Assembly (NCBI RefSeq): GCF_024508295.1
Contig: NZ_CP101990.1
Span: 1,054,001-1,118,000, forward strand
Reading direction: 5' to 3'
DNA length: 64,000 nucleotides
Source: Aeromicrobium duanguangcaii
GTDB lineage: Bacteria > Actinomycetota > Actinomycetes > Propionibacteriales > Nocardioidaceae
The notes beneath the pieces were generated by a model. It saw nothing but the letters and a program-made list of their open reading frames with translations. It made no database searches and had not been told where the DNA came from. The translations under genes were made by a program, and so were the position numbers. Of this stretch, positions 1 to 7,981 are shown one piece after another. How positions within the stretch are numbered: the first letter of the stretch is position 1; every line of letters begins with the position of its first letter.

Positions 1-750
1 GACCAGGACAAGGGCCCGGACTCGGCGTGCCGGGCCGACTTCCCCGGCCGCGGGGCCATCGAGAACGTCGGCCTCGGTCCGGCGGCCCAGGTGCTCAGCA
101 TGCTGCTGAGCGACAGCGGCGTCCGCGGCGCCTACGGCAACGGCCGTGGGCTCACGGGGCCGTGGGACGGGAAGACCGGCCGTCCCCTCGGGCTCGAGCT
201 GAAGGACACCATGCGCGACAACAACAAGTTGTTGAACATGCTCATCCTCACCGACGACGACGTCGAGGCGAAGAACCGGGTGCTCCGCTCGCCGCTGCCG
301 CCCGACCGCAACGGTTCGTTGCCCAAGGTCCGCATGTACAAGCGGGTCCGCTCGGCCCGGACGCTGCGCAACCGCGAGTGGCTGGCGGCCAAGGCGGTGG
401 AGCTCATGCGGGCCGCCGGCGCCCGCAAGGTCATCCGCATCGACATGGCGCCGCTGATGCTGCACACGCAGTCGTCGATGCGGATGGGCCACCGCGCCTC
501 CGACTCCGTGCTGAACGCCGACGGCGAGGCCCGGGCGGTGCGGAACCTGTTCGTCGCCGACAACTCGGCGCTCCCCAACAGCGCCGGCGGCGTGAACCCG
601 ACGCTGACCACCCAGGCTCTCGCCACCCGCACGGCGGAGAAGATCTTCACCCGTCACTTCGGGGGCGACCCGTGGGTCAACGTGGAGGCCCCGCTGAGCT
701 CGGCCGACGACCGGGTCACGCAAGCGGTGGTCGCCGCCGGGATCACCTGA
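1..750 (+). CDS. GMC-family oxidoreductase, C-terminal part (5' end outside window)
   Basis: This is the last 249 residues of a flavin-dependent glucose-methanol-choline oxidoreductase, open from the first base of the window. The C-terminal GMC signature is clear: a histidine-containing HTQSSMRMG stretch near residues 156-164, then LFVADNSALPNSAGGVNPT near 183-201, which carries the C-terminal active-site Asn and the FAD-facing loop. These enzymes oxidise alcohols or sterols using FAD; the FAD-binding GxGxxG part lies upstream, so the substrate cannot be inferred. The stop is followed almost at once by a fragment of RNase P RNA, so the gene may belong to an element joined to the chromosome here. 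Family assignment is secure; cholesterol-oxidase-like versus other GMC types is open. Confidence 0.9.
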   Translation, partial: DQDKGPDSACRADFPGRGAIENVGLGPAAQVLSMLLSDSGVRGAYGNGRGLTGPWDGKTGRPLGLELKDTMRDNNKLLNMLILTDDDVEAKNRVLRSPLPPDRNGSLPKVRMYKRVRSARTLRNREWLAAKAVELMRAAGARKVIRIDMAPLMLHTQSSMRMGHRASDSVLNADGEARAVRNLFVADNSALPNSAGGVNPTLTTQALATRTAEKIFTRHFGGDPWVNVEAPLSSADDRVTQAVVAAGIT

Positions 751-762
751 TTTCGAGCTGGG

Positions 763-1005
763 CCGCCAGCGCCGCCGGCTCGGTGACCGGCTGGCGGCAG
801 GCGAACGCCGTGGCTAGGTAAACCCCACCGGGAGCAAGACCAAGTAGGCCCCTCGCGGGGCCGTGCCACAGGGCTGCTCGTCCGACGCGGCAGGTGGGTC
901 GCACCGAGGTGTCCAGCAATGGGCATCCCAGATGGATGGCCGCCCCTGCTCCGGAAGGACAGAATCCGGCGTACAGGCCGACTCATTCGCACCCCCCGGC
1001 CCAGC
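763..1005 (+). ncRNA. rnpB: RNase P RNA (rnpB) 3' half, 5'-truncated
   Basis: The sequence carries the conserved 3' half of bacterial type A RNase P RNA: GGCTAGGTAAACCCCACC at about 813-830, then GAGCAAGACCAA (conserved region V) at 831-842, GGGCTGCTCGTCCGA near 871, CCAGATGGATGGCCGCC near 929, and the conserved region IV/3' strand of P4, ACAGAATCCGGCG, followed by GGCCGACTC at about 960-985. The 5' half with conserved region I (GAGGAAAGTCCGG-like), the ACAGAAA element and the GGTAAGAG element is absent; a GMC oxidoreductase coding sequence lies there instead. Because P4 needs both regions I and IV, this copy cannot fold into an active ribozyme alone. It is either a duplicate left by an integration into rnpB or a disrupted gene. 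The 5' boundary is approximate. Confidence 0.85.
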
Positions 1006-1019
1006 GCCGCGGGCGCGCC

Positions 1020-2675
1020 TCACTCGATGCCCAGGCGCCTGGCCACCTCGGGGCCGCCCATGTCGCGGATCACCTCAGGATCGCCGACCACGATCAGCTC
1101 GTCCGTGGCGCGCGACATCCCCACGTACAGCCGCTCCCGGGAGCGCTCCTGGACGCTCGACTCGTTGACGCACAGCACGACGGCACGCCGCTCGAGGCCC
1201 TTGCACCCCAGCACGTGCCCGTAGAAGACGTCGTCGTCGTCGAAGAACGTCTCCCAGTAGCCGCTCTGGTCGTGGAAATCGGTGCGCTCCACCTGGATGG
1301 GGTGCCGCCTTCCGGTGGTCAGCAGGCAGACGTTGCCCGCCTTCCACCCCTCGTCGAGGAGCGCGTCGATCGCGTCGTCGGCGACCGCCAGCGCGTCGCC
1401 CGCCTCGGCGGGCAGGAAGCGCACGCCCGGACCCTCGCCACCGCGGGCGTACATGCGCGAGGGGGCCAGGGGACCGAAGGTCTCGTGGATCTGGCGCGTG
1501 TTGCGCAGGTTGTGATCCAGCACGAGGGGGACCAGGTGCACCGGCGGGCGGCCGAAGCGGGCGAAGATCCGCTGGTTCTCGTCGGAGTACACGAAGAGGC
1601 CGCTCTCGTGCTCGTCGCGCAGGGACTTCAGGACGGGCTGCCACCAGTCGTCGGCGAAGTCCTGGGCCTCGTCCACGATGACGGCGTCGTACTTCTTGCT
1701 CTGGGGCAGACCGTCGGCCAGCTCCGACATGAGCGCGGGCAGCCGGCGCTCCCAGAAGTCGCTGTCCGTCCGGTCGCCGTCCGGGGCGCCCCACTGCCTG
1801 CCGAACTCGTGGAAGGTGCCGACAAACGCCGGCCGCTCCTTGCGGTTCCACGACTGGACCTCGCGCTTGAGGTACTCGGCCAGGCCCAGGGAGTAGCAGA
1901 GCATCGCCACGCGCTGGGGCCGCTGACCGCTGCGGCCCTTGGTCAGCTGCTTGGCCTGCTGCAGCGCCAGGACCGTCTTGCCGCTGCCGGCCCCGCCGCG
2001 CACCTCGACCCGGTGCAGCAGTCGGGTGACCCCGAGGATCGCGGACTGCTCCTGCGTGAGGCGGTCCGCGGCGGCGGCGCGCTCGTCGGAGTCGGCGTTG
2101 ATGTCGTACCTCGTGGTGAGGCGCCCGGTCAGGATCTCGACGATCAGGTCCACCTCGTCCGCCGTCGGCGGGAGCTTGCCGTGCTGCTGCCGGGCCGCGT
2201 TGTCGCGCAGCCGCGCCACGAGGTCGTGCTGGTCGTCCCGGTCGTGCAGCATCCAGCGGGGACACTCGGGCAGGTCGAACTCGTCATCGAAGGCGGAGTA
2301 CGGGGTGACGACCGCGTGGCCCCAGGCGACGTGGTTGCGCCGGCTCCACCGCTCGTCGTGGCCCACGTAGTTCCGGATGGCGTACTTGGTGCCGCGCACC
2401 TGGTCGACGGGGTGGATGACCGTGGGACGTCCGTTGCGGCTGATGAGCCAGCGGTCCCCGTCGTGCCACACGCTCCCGCCCTTGACCTCGACGACCACGA
2501 TCCCGACGTCGGGCATCAGCACGACCAGGTCGGCCTCGTGGTCCTTCGTCTCGTCCGTGAGCCGCAGGTTGGCGATCAGGACGTCATCGGGGCCGAGTCC
2601 GTCCCGCAGCCGCGTCCAGACCTCCTGCTCGGAGGCGGTCGTGAACTGTGGTGCGGACGGGATCAAGCGAGGCAT
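1020..2675 (-). CDS. NERD domain-containing SF1 (UvrD/Rep-like) DNA helicase
   Basis: The 551-residue protein has an N-terminal NERD nuclease-related domain, where DHEADLVVLM and VVVEVKGG around residues 45-67 resemble the D/ExK core of restriction-like nucleases. A superfamily 1 helicase core follows, with Walker A GGAGSGKT at 227-234, Walker B IVDEAQDF at 333-340 and a C-terminal motif VI-like YVGMSRATDEL near 520. Such proteins are thought to act on DNA in repair or defence; no specific function is proven. It ends 15 bases from the RNase P RNA fragment and starts back to back with the aldo/keto reductase (84 bases apart). NERD-helicases are scattered among bacteria, so this may be accessory DNA. 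Confidence 0.88.
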   Translation of the reverse strand: MPRLIPSAPQFTTASEQEVWTRLRDGLGPDDVLIANLRLTDETKDHEADLVVLMPDVGIVVVEVKGGSVWHDGDRWLISRNGRPTVIHPVDQVRGTKYAIRNYVGHDERWSRRNHVAWGHAVVTPYSAFDDEFDLPECPRWMLHDRDDQHDLVARLRDNAARQQHGKLPPTADEVDLIVEILTGRLTTRYDINADSDERAAAADRLTQEQSAILGVTRLLHRVEVRGGAGSGKTVLALQQAKQLTKGRSGQRPQRVAMLCYSLGLAEYLKREVQSWNRKERPAFVGTFHEFGRQWGAPDGDRTDSDFWERRLPALMSELADGLPQSKKYDAVIVDEAQDFADDWWQPVLKSLRDEHESGLFVYSDENQRIFARFGRPPVHLVPLVLDHNLRNTRQIHETFGPLAPSRMYARGGEGPGVRFLPAEAGDALAVADDAIDALLDEGWKAGNVCLLTTGRRHPIQVERTDFHDQSGYWETFFDDDDVFYGHVLGCKGLERRAVVLCVNESSVQERSRERLYVGMSRATDELIVVGDPEVIRDMGGPEVARRLGIE

Positions 2676-2758
2676 GACGGCACCATGTCATGGCGCCGCG
2701 TCGCTGTCCGGAAGTTCCCGGGACGCGAGCCCGGCGACCCCCCGTTAGCGTGGGGCAC

Positions 2759-3598
2759 ATGACGGTTCCCACTCTCACCCTGAACAACGGCGTCCAGATC
2801 CCCCAGTTCGGCTACGGCACCTGGCAGGTGCCGCCGGAGACGGCGCAGGACCGCGTGGCCGAGGCGTTGGACATCGGCTACCGGCACATCGACACCGCCC
2901 AGATGTACGGCAACGAGGAAGGCGTCGGCGCGGCGATCGCGGCCTCCGGGCTGGGCCGTGACGAGGTCTTCGTCACGACCAAGCTGAACAACAACCGGCA
3001 CGATCCCGAGCGCGTCGGCCCGGCGCTGGACGAGTCGCTCGAGAAGCTCGGCCTCGAGCGCGTCGACCTCTTCCTCATCCACTGGCCGCTGCCCATGCTC
3101 GACATCGACTTCGTCGACACGTGGCGCGCCATGGAGGAGGCCTACGCGGCCGGCAAGGCCCGGGCGATCGGCGTCTCGAACTTCCAGCCGTCGCACCTGC
3201 GTCGCGTCGTCCAGGAGGCCACGGTCGTTCCCGCGGTCAACCAGATCGAGATCCACCCGTACTTCACCCAGGACGAGCTGCGCGCGGTGAACACCGAGCT
3301 CGGCATCGCCACCGAGGCGTGGTCGCCGCTGGCCCAGGGCCAGGTGTTCGACGACCCGGCGCTGGAGGCCATCGCACGCAGCACCGGCCGCAGCGTCTCG
3401 CAGGTCGTCCTGCGCTGGCACCTGCAGCGCGGCGACATCGTGTTCCCGAAGGCCTCGTCGGTCGAGCGGCTGAAGCAGAACTTCGACCTGTTCGACTTCG
3501 AGCTCTCCGACGCCGACATGGGCGCCATCTCGGCGTTGGACGCCGGCCGCCGGATCGGCGCCGACCCCGACGAGATGAGCTGGGTCCCCGAAGGCTGA
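2759..3598 (+). CDS. Aldo/keto reductase (2,5-diketo-D-gluconate reductase-like)
   Basis: This 279-residue NADPH-dependent aldo/keto reductase has the complete catalytic set: the Asp in HIDTAQMYGNE together with the Tyr four residues further on (about 43-49), Lys in VTTKLNNN (about 75) and His in FLIHWPLP (about 107). GVSNFQP and the C-terminal VFPKASSVERLKQNFDLF cofactor-binding loop are also typical. It reduces carbonyl compounds in the cytosol; the true substrate is not readable from sequence. The ATG at 2759 was chosen over an upstream in-frame ATG because homologues begin with a short MTVPTLTLNNG-type lead into the first beta strand. It is transcribed divergently from the NERD helicase. 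Confidence 0.93.
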   Translation: MTVPTLTLNNGVQIPQFGYGTWQVPPETAQDRVAEALDIGYRHIDTAQMYGNEEGVGAAIAASGLGRDEVFVTTKLNNNRHDPERVGPALDESLEKLGLERVDLFLIHWPLPMLDIDFVDTWRAMEEAYAAGKARAIGVSNFQPSHLRRVVQEATVVPAVNQIEIHPYFTQDELRAVNTELGIATEAWSPLAQGQVFDDPALEAIARSTGRSVSQVVLRWHLQRGDIVFPKASSVERLKQNFDLFDFELSDADMGAISALDAGRRIGADPDEMSWVPEG

Positions 3599-3640
3599 GG
3601 TACCAGCGCGCGCCGCGTCTCGATCGGGCACGATGTGCCC

Positions 3641-3835
3641 ATGGCCTACTACTACTGCTTGAAGCACCATGCCGTCGAAGGCGATCACGGTTGCAAGGCC
3701 GCCGACCGCATGGGGCCGTACGCGACCGAGGACGAGGCGTCGCGCGCGCTGGAGATCGCCCGCGAGAAGACGAAGGCGTGGGACGAGGACCCGAAGTGGA
3801 ACGACGACGTGCCCGAGTCGGGCTCGCCTGAGTGA
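3641..3835 (+). CDS. Small conserved hypothetical protein (64 aa)
   Basis: This short protein starts MAYYYCLKHHAVEG and carries two Cys (CLKHH and HGCKAADR), a GPYATEDEASRALEIA helix and an acidic Asp/Trp-rich tail. The Cys/His pattern near the N-terminus could bind metal, but this is only suggestive. No known domain is recognised. A GTG six bases upstream is an alternative start. Its stop overlaps the GTG start of the next membrane protein by four bases (GTGA), implying translational coupling. High-GC codon pattern and the coupling support it as a real gene. Confidence 0.7.
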   Translation: MAYYYCLKHHAVEGDHGCKAADRMGPYATEDEASRALEIAREKTKAWDEDPKWNDDVPESGSPE

Positions 3836-5331
3836 CGCTGCGCGACGACCTTCGGTCCCGGCCCTGGCTGATCGCCTGGCTCCTCCTGGTGCTGCCGCTG
3901 GCGTGGTGGACCGTGGAGCTCGTCGCGGGCGGGTGGGTCCCGCACGGTGACACCGCGGTGGCCGCCGTGCGGGTCCACGACGTCTTCGGATCGCACACCC
4001 CGCTCCTGGGCATGCCGTCGACGAGTGGGCAGACCGTGGCGGGCGTCCACGCCCACCACCCCGGCCCGCTGCACTTCCAGCTGCTGGCGCCGCTGTACGC
4101 CGTGACCGGCTACGCCCCGTGGGCCCTGGTCGTGGGGTCGTTCGTCCTGATCGCGGGGTTGCTGGCGCTGGCGCTGGCCGCCGCGGACGTTGCCGGCGGG
4201 CAGCGCGGCGTGATCGCGGTCGCCGTCGCGCAGGCGGTCGTGCTCCCGGTGGCGGGCTCGCAGCTCGTCACGCCGTGGAACCCGTGGGTCGCCATGGTCG
4301 CCTTCACGGCCGCCGTCACGTGCGGCTGGGCCGTCCTGGTCGGCCGTGGCGGGTGGTGGCCGGCCTTCATCGTGACACTGTCGCTGGCGGCGCAGTCCCA
4401 TCTGGCCGTCGCGCCGGCGTCGGTCGTGCTGGGTGTGGTCGCGCTCGGCGTCTCGATCGTGCTCTGGCGCGCCGGACGCCTGCGGATGACCCGGGGCACG
4501 GTCGTCCTGACCGCGCTGCTGGGCGTCGCCTGCTGGGCTGCGCCGCTGGCGGACGTCGCGACGCGGAGTCCGCACAACCTGGAGCTGCTGCTGGAGGTCG
4601 CCGGCGCCGGGGATGGCGCGCCCGTCCTCTCGCTCATGGTGCTCGCGGCGGCCGGCGCGGTGCTGTGGTGGCTCCACCGGCGGGGTGGGGGAGTGGCGTC
4701 CGGGAGGCCGTCAGCCGTCGTCCCCTGGCTCGTGATCGCCACGGCCGTGCTGCTGCTGTCGGCGAGCCGCGCCGGCGGCGGACGGGCCGCCTACATCGCC
4801 TTCGCCCTGCCGGCCATGCTGGTCCTGCTGACGTGGCCCCTGGTGGGGTGGTGGAGCCGGTCGCGCCACGCCCGGACCGCCGCCTACGGCTTCGCCGCCG
4901 CCGTGGCCCTCAGCCTGCTGCTGGTCCCTCGGCCCTTCGACCGGTTCCTCGGCGCGGCCGCCGACCGTGCGGCGCCCGTCGTCGAGCGCGCCCGCGAGGT
5001 GGCGCAGGGGATCGACGGGCCGGTCGTGGTCCGCTCGACCGGAGTCTCCGCCTGGGTCGACATCGCTCCTGCGGTGTACGCGGCCCTCGTGGCCGACGGG
5101 CGCCAGGTGTACTTCGAGCCCCGGGTCGACGGGCGACGCGAGGACGACTTCCGCCACCCGCGTCACCTGGACGCGCCGCACCGCGAGCTGATCGTCGACA
5201 GCCACGCGGACCGGCCCCAGCCGGCAGCGGAGGGAGCCGTGGTCGAGCGGGTCGTGCTGCCGGAGCGGCCGGACACGCCCGCCCTCGGCGGTGACCGGTA
5301 CGTCGACCTGGTGCTGACCCCCGTGAGGTGA
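3832..5331 (+). CDS. Polytopic membrane protein, GT-C glycosyltransferase-like
   Basis: This 499-residue integral membrane protein has about ten hydrophobic segments. After the first membrane helix there is a loop with PHGDTAVAAVRVHDVF and HHPGPLHF, resembling the acidic-residue loop of GT-C glycosyltransferases, where an Asp near the first transmembrane helix helps bind a polyprenyl-phosphate sugar. The C-terminal 110 residues form a soluble, probably extracytoplasmic, domain. The protein is clearly paralogous to the one at 6272-7966 (both share GxGxW-PxGDxA, LxGMxSTSxQTVxGVxAxHPGPLxF and PWNPW). The GTG start overlaps the previous stop. A role in envelope glycan or lipid glycosylation is inference; family membership is unproven. 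Confidence 0.75.
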   Translation: MTLRDDLRSRPWLIAWLLLVLPLAWWTVELVAGGWVPHGDTAVAAVRVHDVFGSHTPLLGMPSTSGQTVAGVHAHHPGPLHFQLLAPLYAVTGYAPWALVVGSFVLIAGLLALALAAADVAGGQRGVIAVAVAQAVVLPVAGSQLVTPWNPWVAMVAFTAAVTCGWAVLVGRGGWWPAFIVTLSLAAQSHLAVAPASVVLGVVALGVSIVLWRAGRLRMTRGTVVLTALLGVACWAAPLADVATRSPHNLELLLEVAGAGDGAPVLSLMVLAAAGAVLWWLHRRGGGVASGRPSAVVPWLVIATAVLLLSASRAGGGRAAYIAFALPAMLVLLTWPLVGWWSRSRHARTAAYGFAAAVALSLLLVPRPFDRFLGAAADRAAPVVERAREVAQGIDGPVVVRSTGVSAWVDIAPAVYAALVADGRQVYFEPRVDGRREDDFRHPRHLDAPHRELIVDSHADRPQPAAEGAVVERVVLPERPDTPALGGDRYVDLVLTPVR

Positions 5332-5338
5332 GGGCGAC

Positions 5339-6190
5339 TCAGCTCTCGAAGGCGTGCTCCGGGCCGGGGAAGGTGCCGTCGGCGACCTCGCTCTGGAACT
5401 GGTCGACCGCACCGGCGATGATGCCGCGCAGGTCGGCGTACTGCTTGACGAAGCGCGGCGCCTTGCCCGACCGCAGCCCCAGCATGTCCTGCCACACCAG
5501 CACCTGGGCGTCGCAGTCCGCGCCGGCCCCGATGCCGATCGTCGGGATGTGCAGCGTGGCGGTGATCTCGGCCGCGACGGGCGCCGGGACCATCTCCATC
5601 ACGACGCTGAAGGCGCCGGCATCCTGCACGGCCAGGGCGTCGTCGATGAGCTTCTGCCGGGCGTCGCCACGGCCCTGGACGCGGTAGCCGCCCAGGTTGT
5701 GCTCGGACTGGGGCGTGAAGCCGATGTGCGCCATCACGGGGATGCCGCCCTCGGTGAGCTTGCGGATCTGGGGAGCCATCTCGGCGCCGCCCTCGAGCTT
5801 GACCGCGTGTGCGAGGCCCTCCTTCATGAACCGGACACCGGTGTCGTAGGCCTGCTCGGGCGAGCGCTGGTAGGAGCCGAACGGCAGGTCGGCGACGACC
5901 AGGGCGCGCCGGACCGAGCGCGTGACGCCCTTCGTCAGGGCGAGCATCTCGTCCACCGTGATCGGCAGGGACGACTCGTAGCCGTAGACGTTGTTGGCGG
6001 CGGAGTCACCGATGAACACGACCGGGACGCCGGCCTCGTCGAAGATCTGCGCCGTGTACTGGTCGTAGCTGGTGAGCATGACCCACTTGTGCCCCTCGGC
6101 CTTCCACTTCGCGAGGTGGTGGGTGCGGACCTTGCGCACGTCGGGCGAGGTCGTGGGACGGGAACCGTAGGGTGCGGGCTCTTCAGTCAT
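5339..6190 (-). CDS. panB: 3-methyl-2-oxobutanoate hydroxymethyltransferase
   Basis: PanB transfers a hydroxymethyl group from 5,10-methylenetetrahydrofolate to 3-methyl-2-oxobutanoate, making ketopantoate, the first committed step of pantothenate and CoA synthesis. The 283-residue protein shows the family hallmarks: [26 protein letters not shown] with the Mg-binding Asp (about 39-64), [46 protein letters not shown] and the catalytic-region VMEMVP. The ATG at 6190 precedes the actinobacterial N-terminal extension that leads into the conserved [20 protein letters not shown]. It sits between two paralogous membrane proteins, convergent with the first and divergent from the second. Confidence 0.97.
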   Translation of the reverse strand: MTEEPAPYGSRPTTSPDVRKVRTHHLAKWKAEGHKWVMLTSYDQYTAQIFDEAGVPVVFIGDSAANNVYGYESSLPITVDEMLALTKGVTRSVRRALVVADLPFGSYQRSPEQAYDTGVRFMKEGLAHAVKLEGGAEMAPQIRKLTEGGIPVMAHIGFTPQSEHNLGGYRVQGRGDARQKLIDDALAVQDAGAFSVVMEMVPAPVAAEITATLHIPTIGIGAGADCDAQVLVWQDMLGLRSGKAPRFVKQYADLRGIIAGAVDQFQSEVADGTFPGPEHAFES

Positions 6191-6271
6191 GGCGATCACA
6201 GTAGTCCCCGGCGAGTAGCGCGATCGGCCCGTAGACTGCCGAAGTCCTCGACCCCGTCCCGCAAGGAACCC

Positions 6272-7966
6272 GTGCCGACTTCGACCGCCTCGATCCGCGA
6301 CCGGATCGGCCGCCGCCTCGCCGTACGCGAACACCCCTGGTTCTGGGCGGTCTTCGCCGTGCTGCTGGTGCCGATCGTCTTCTGGTTCTTCTCGCGCCTG
6401 GGTGAGGGCTGGCTGCCCCAGGGCGACGACGCGATGATCGCCACCCGCGCCCATGACGCGTGGACGGGTCACTGGCCCCTGGTCGGCATGCGCTCGACCA
6501 GCGACCAGACGGTCGACGGGGTGTTCGCCTATCACCCCGGGCCGCTCGAGTTCTACGTGATCGGCCTGCCGTACCTGCTGTCCGGATGGCAGGTGTGGGG
6601 CCTGCTGCTCGGCTGCGCGCTGGTGCTGGCGGCGTTCGTCGGCGTCTCGCTGTGGTCCGGGTACCGGGCCGCCGGCCGCCCCGGACTCCTCGTCATGGCC
6701 GCCGCGACGGTCACGCTCTACGGGCTGTTCGGCTCGGTGCTGGTGCTGCCGTGGAACCCGTGGCCGACCGTCTTCGGGCTGCTGGCGAGTCTGGCGGTCG
6801 CCTGGCGGATGCTGCTGGGTCACCGCGGGCTGTGGCCGCTGTTCATGGTGTGCGTCAGCTGGACCGGTCAGGCGCACCTGGGCGTCACCCCGGTCGTGGG
6901 GCTGCTGGGCGTCTGGATGCTCGCGCTGACCATCCGGCGCTGGTGGCGCGGCTACCGCAGCGCGCCCGGCGCGGTCGGCAAGACCTTGATCGTCACGCTG
7001 GTGTGCTGGCTGGGGCCGCTGATCGAGGTGGTCACCTACTCGCCCAACAACGTCGGCGAGATCCTGGCGCTGACCACGGCCGAGAAGACCGAGGACACCC
7101 CGAGGGGCGAGGCCTGGGTCCACCTCACCCAGATGATGTTCCCGTGGACGCGCCAGTGGCGTGACGTGGGCGAGGTCACCTGGCCCGCCGTCGTGCTGCT
7201 GGCGCTCGGCGTCCTCGCCGTCGCGTGGCGGGCCCGCGACCGCCGCCACCGGCGCCGGATCGACCCGAACATCGACGCCGCGACCAGCGCGGTCGTCGTG
7301 GGACTCTTCGCCCTCGCCGCGTGCTTCTGGGCCGGGACGCGCACCGGCGGCGACCTGCGCATCGGCTACCTCGACTTCACGATGGCCGGGCCGGTCTTCT
7401 TCACCGCCGCGGTCGCCCTGTGGGCCTTCCACCGGGCCCGGCTGACGCTGGAGCAGCGCGGCGAGACCCCCGAGCGGCTGCGCAGCCTGGGCCGCTACGC
7501 CACGGTGGCGGCGCTGCTCCTGCCGGTCGTGGGGGCGACCGCGGGCTGGGCGTCGGTGCGCACGTTCGTCGAGTCGGGCAACGAGGTCAACACGAAGCAG
7601 GCGCGGCTCGTGCTCGACGACCTCGTGCCCATCCTGCAGAAGTGGCCGTACGCCGATCTGCCCGTCGAGGTCGAGGGTGTCGGGTTCACCGCCTGGGGCA
7701 GTGTCGGACCGGCGGTCTCGCACCAGCTGATCGTCGAGGGACGCTCGGTCTACTACGAGTCCTGGTGGCCCAAGTCCGCCGACGACGACCACCGCCGGCC
7801 GCGCGACATCGACGGCCGGCGGGTCGTGGTGCGACTCGAGGAGCGCGCGGGCGACACCGGCTGGGCCGATCCGCAGGAGCCGGCCGACGAGACGTTCACC
7901 TACCCGCTGCTGACGGACGAGGGCGACGGCGAGATCCGCGTCCTGGTGTCCATCCGCGACGAGTGA
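6272..7966 (+). CDS. Polytopic membrane protein, paralogue of the 3832 gene
   Basis: The 564-residue protein has about ten predicted membrane helices and a soluble C-terminal domain. The loop after the first helix contains [17 protein letters not shown] and the [23 protein letters not shown] signature shared with the protein at 3832-5331, and [11 protein letters not shown] recurs at the same place. The acidic loop is reminiscent of GT-C glycosyltransferases acting on lipid-linked sugars outside the membrane; that function is inference. A GTG at 6272 was taken as start because AAGGA lies about five bases upstream and the cytoplasmic basic segment [15 protein letters not shown] then leads into the first helix. 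It converges on nadE with 15 bases between the stops. Confidence 0.78.
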   Translation: MPTSTASIRDRIGRRLAVREHPWFWAVFAVLLVPIVFWFFSRLGEGWLPQGDDAMIATRAHDAWTGHWPLVGMRSTSDQTVDGVFAYHPGPLEFYVIGLPYLLSGWQVWGLLLGCALVLAAFVGVSLWSGYRAAGRPGLLVMAAATVTLYGLFGSVLVLPWNPWPTVFGLLASLAVAWRMLLGHRGLWPLFMVCVSWTGQAHLGVTPVVGLLGVWMLALTIRRWWRGYRSAPGAVGKTLIVTLVCWLGPLIEVVTYSPNNVGEILALTTAEKTEDTPRGEAWVHLTQMMFPWTRQWRDVGEVTWPAVVLLALGVLAVAWRARDRRHRRRIDPNIDAATSAVVVGLFALAACFWAGTRTGGDLRIGYLDFTMAGPVFFTAAVALWAFHRARLTLEQRGETPERLRSLGRYATVAALLLPVVGATAGWASVRTFVESGNEVNTKQARLVLDDLVPILQKWPYADLPVEVEGVGFTAWGSVGPAVSHQLIVEGRSVYYESWWPKSADDDHRRPRDIDGRRVVVRLEERAGDTGWADPQEPADETFTYPLLTDEGDGEIRVLVSIRDE

Positions 7967-7981
7967 GCCCGGCCGGTCGGC

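Noticed and set aside
763-1005. Complete rnpB gene
   Set aside because: No GAGGAAAGTCCGG-like region I or GGTAAGAG region exists upstream; that stretch is GMC oxidoreductase coding sequence.
894-2762. Long plus-strand reading frame antisense to the NERD helicase
   Set aside because: It is a high-GC shadow: its composition is Val/Leu/Arg/Ala-rich without motifs, while the minus strand encodes a complete helicase.
5354-6271. N-terminal extension of the plus-strand membrane protein reading frame across panB
   Set aside because: panB on the minus strand is fully motif-supported; the membrane protein starts at GTG 6272 with a ribosome-binding site.
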